Source of the DNA: an uncultured Marinosulfonomonas sp.
GTDB taxonomy: Bacteria; Pseudomonadota; Alphaproteobacteria; Rhodobacterales; Rhodobacteraceae
NCBI GenBank assembly: GCA_947311455.1
Contig: CAMZKY010000160.1
Span: 1 to 5,191 of the forward strand
Length of the DNA stretch: 5,191 bases
Direction of reading: 5' to 3'
Shown: positions 4,511 to 5,191 of the stretch, in pieces
How the letters are laid out: the number at the start of each line of letters is the position of its first letter
Position numbering within the stretch: position 1 is the first letter of the stretch
Program-made: the position numbers and the translations under genes
Notes under the pieces: generated by a model
Seen by the model: the letters and a program-made list of their open reading frames with translations, nothing else
What the model was told of the DNA's origin: nothing
Databases searched by the model: none

Positions 4511-4533
4511 GCGCGGGATTGTCGCGCTTGCAG
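4505..4533 (-). terminator. Strong hairpin between the cytochrome b and globin genes
   Basis: CTGCAAGCGCG and CGCGCTTGCAG form a perfect 11-base stem with a seven-base loop, nine bases after the cytochrome b stop. No T-run follows on either strand, so it is not a classical Rho-independent terminator. It may protect the 3' end of the cytochrome transcript or stop polymerase with Rho. Confidence 0.45.
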
Positions 4534-4541
4534 GTCTTTGA

Positions 4542-5126
4542 TCAAGGCCTATCATCTTTCAAACGCCAAGGCTCATTTTGCTCCAGATAGGATTCTTGTA
4601 CTGGTGTCAGGGTGATATCCTCATATCCAGAAATCATTGGTTTCACATGGGCGCTAAAGCCTGAGCCGATGGTTAACAGGTAAAGATGCACAATGATAAA
4701 AGCGGCAACGATATAACCCGACAGCAAATGAAGGTTGGCAATGATGTTCATATACAGACCCGCATTTGGCAGATGTTCCCAGAAATTATAGGTCATATAT
4801 AGAATGCCTGTGCTCCAAACCAATGGAAAAATCACCATTTTCAGGCCGAAATAAGCCAAGATTTGTAAGGGATTGTGTTTGCGCCAAATCACCTTTTTAT
4901 GGGGATGCTGCTCGCCGTGAAACACGCCCCAACCGTAAAATTTTATCACCTCTACAAGCCCATCAAGGGTTGGGACAAATTGTTTCCATGTGCCTGTGGT
5001 GAACAGCCAAAACGTGGCAAATATCCAAAGCAGTAATAAGGCCAGCGCGGCAATTGTGTGGATCGCGGATTCAATTCGCCAGTGCAACTTAACCGACGGT
5101 ATAAGACGTGAGGCAGCGATGCCCAT
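4542..5126 (-). CDS. Cytochrome b561-type membrane subunit (thiosulfate reductase/formate dehydrogenase gamma-like), probably truncated at its N-terminus
   Basis: Counting from the ATG at 5126 the product has 194 residues with three membrane helices (about 21-44, 88-112, 129-154). H133 and H147 in NLHLLSGYIVAAFIIVHLYL have the 14-residue spacing of the last-helix haem ligands in FdnI-type cytochromes. H15 or H23 at the first visible helix would match the second-helix ligand. The loop TWKQFVPTLDGLVEV and the HNPLQ motif (84-88) also match the segment after helix two of this family. Helix one, with its haem-ligating histidine, is therefore missing. The sequence right of 5126 belongs to an outward-facing IS30-like transposase start, so an insertion probably removed the 5' end. 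In-frame reading continues to a GTG at 5156 but is then IS-derived. Intact relatives link a quinone pool to a periplasmic oxidoreductase; no such partner is visible. No good ribosome site precedes 5126. Confidence 0.7.
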   Translation of the reverse strand: MGIAASRLIPSVKLHWRIESAIHTIAALALLLLWIFATFWLFTTGTWKQFVPTLDGLVEVIKFYGWGVFHGEQHPHKKVIWRKHNPLQILAYFGLKMVIFPLVWSTGILYMTYNFWEHLPNAGLYMNIIANLHLLSGYIVAAFIIVHLYLLTIGSGFSAHVKPMISGYEDITLTPVQESYLEQNEPWRLKDDRP

Positions 5127-5191
5127 GTGTCGATCACCGTCGAAGTAAAGGAGCACAAATGCGAGCCTACCACCGCCTCACTGAGGAAGCG
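5127..5191 (+). mobile_element. IS30-like element, left end (continues right of the window)
   Basis: The cytochrome b similarity fades at about 5126, and a strongly translated transposase-like start follows at 5159. The region between would be the terminal repeat and leader of the element, reading inward from TGTCGATCACCG. I could not identify the exact terminal repeat, so the left limit may be off by about 15 bases either way. The opposite end is outside the window. Confidence 0.45.
5159..5191 (+). CDS. IS30-family transposase, first 11 codons (partial at the right edge)
   Basis: The visible peptide is MRAYHRLTEEA. IS30 transposases typically begin with a short M-x-x-Y-x-x-L-T-x-E-x-R segment leading into a helix-turn-helix, and this fits. 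A strong ribosome site, AAAGGAG at 5147-5153, lies five bases before the ATG. Only 11 residues are visible, so the family call is a pattern guess. The good ribosome site and the direction, away from the truncated cytochrome gene, support a real gene start. Confidence 0.55.
   Translation, partial: MRAYHRLTEEA

Noticed and set aside
4538..4545. TTGATCAA at the cytochrome b stop as an FNR box
   Set aside because: It lacks the four-base spacer of TTGAT-N4-ATCAA and coincides with the stop codon; it is probably chance.
5127..5156. GTG start at 5156 for the cytochrome b
   Set aside because: The extra ten residues appear to be encoded by the IS30-like leader; the frame merely stays open by chance until a stop at 5178-5180.
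1..5191. CRISPR arrays, tRNA or rRNA genes, toxin-antitoxin pairs, phage genes
   Set aside because: No spaced direct repeats, cloverleaf-like segments or recognisable small paired genes were found on either strand.

Overview
The window looks like an insertion-sequence-scarred accessory region of an alphaproteobacterium, most likely a marine Rhodobacterales (Roseobacter-type) organism. That guess rests on the protein flavours (a DUF302 membrane protein, a thermonuclease with a C-terminal GNIS...WFC domain, a group III truncated globin, a thiosulfate-reductase-type cytochrome b) and on a near-perfect FNR-type promoter. No rRNA, tRNA or CRISPR array is visible.

Layout. Positions 1-1020 are a pile-up of three broken insertion sequences. 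An IS3-family right end (1-141) interrupts the orfA gene of an IS66-family element (142 to about 506, minus strand). The IS66 element in turn abuts or interrupts the 3' half of an IS630-family transposase gene (about 485-1012, plus strand). The IS66 orfA has an in-frame stop. The IS630 fragment has three frame breaks, one in-frame stop and a 36-base in-frame insertion carrying a palindrome.

From 1093 to 5126 there are six host genes, all short transcription units. They are a DUF302 membrane-anchored protein (+, 1093-1680) with a perfect palindrome just upstream and a clear terminator after it; an AhpD-like carboxymuconolactone decarboxylase family protein (-, 1737-2081) with a canonical class II FNR promoter; a DauA-like FAD D-amino-acid dehydrogenase (-, 2174-3250); a secreted thermonuclease broken by one missing base (+, 3399-4042); a group III truncated hemoglobin (-, 4044-4451); and a cytochrome b561-like membrane subunit (-, 4542-5126).

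The cytochrome b appears to lack its first transmembrane helix. Immediately to its right an IS30-type transposase begins in the opposite direction (5159 onward), so an insertion sequence probably decapitated it.

How the genes fit together. There is no single operon. The shared theme is redox and low-oxygen chemistry: an AhpD-type CxxC protein under FNR control, an O2/NO-type globin, a flavin dehydrogenase that would feed electrons to the membrane, and a quinone-linked cytochrome b. The DUF302 protein and the cytochrome b hint at reduced-sulfur metabolism, but that is inference. I did not see a convincing new multi-gene system. The best leads are the FNR promoter at 2102-2151, the palindromic operator at 1052-1072, the altered substrate pocket of the DauA-like enzyme, and the series of gene disruptions (nuclease, cytochrome b, nested elements).
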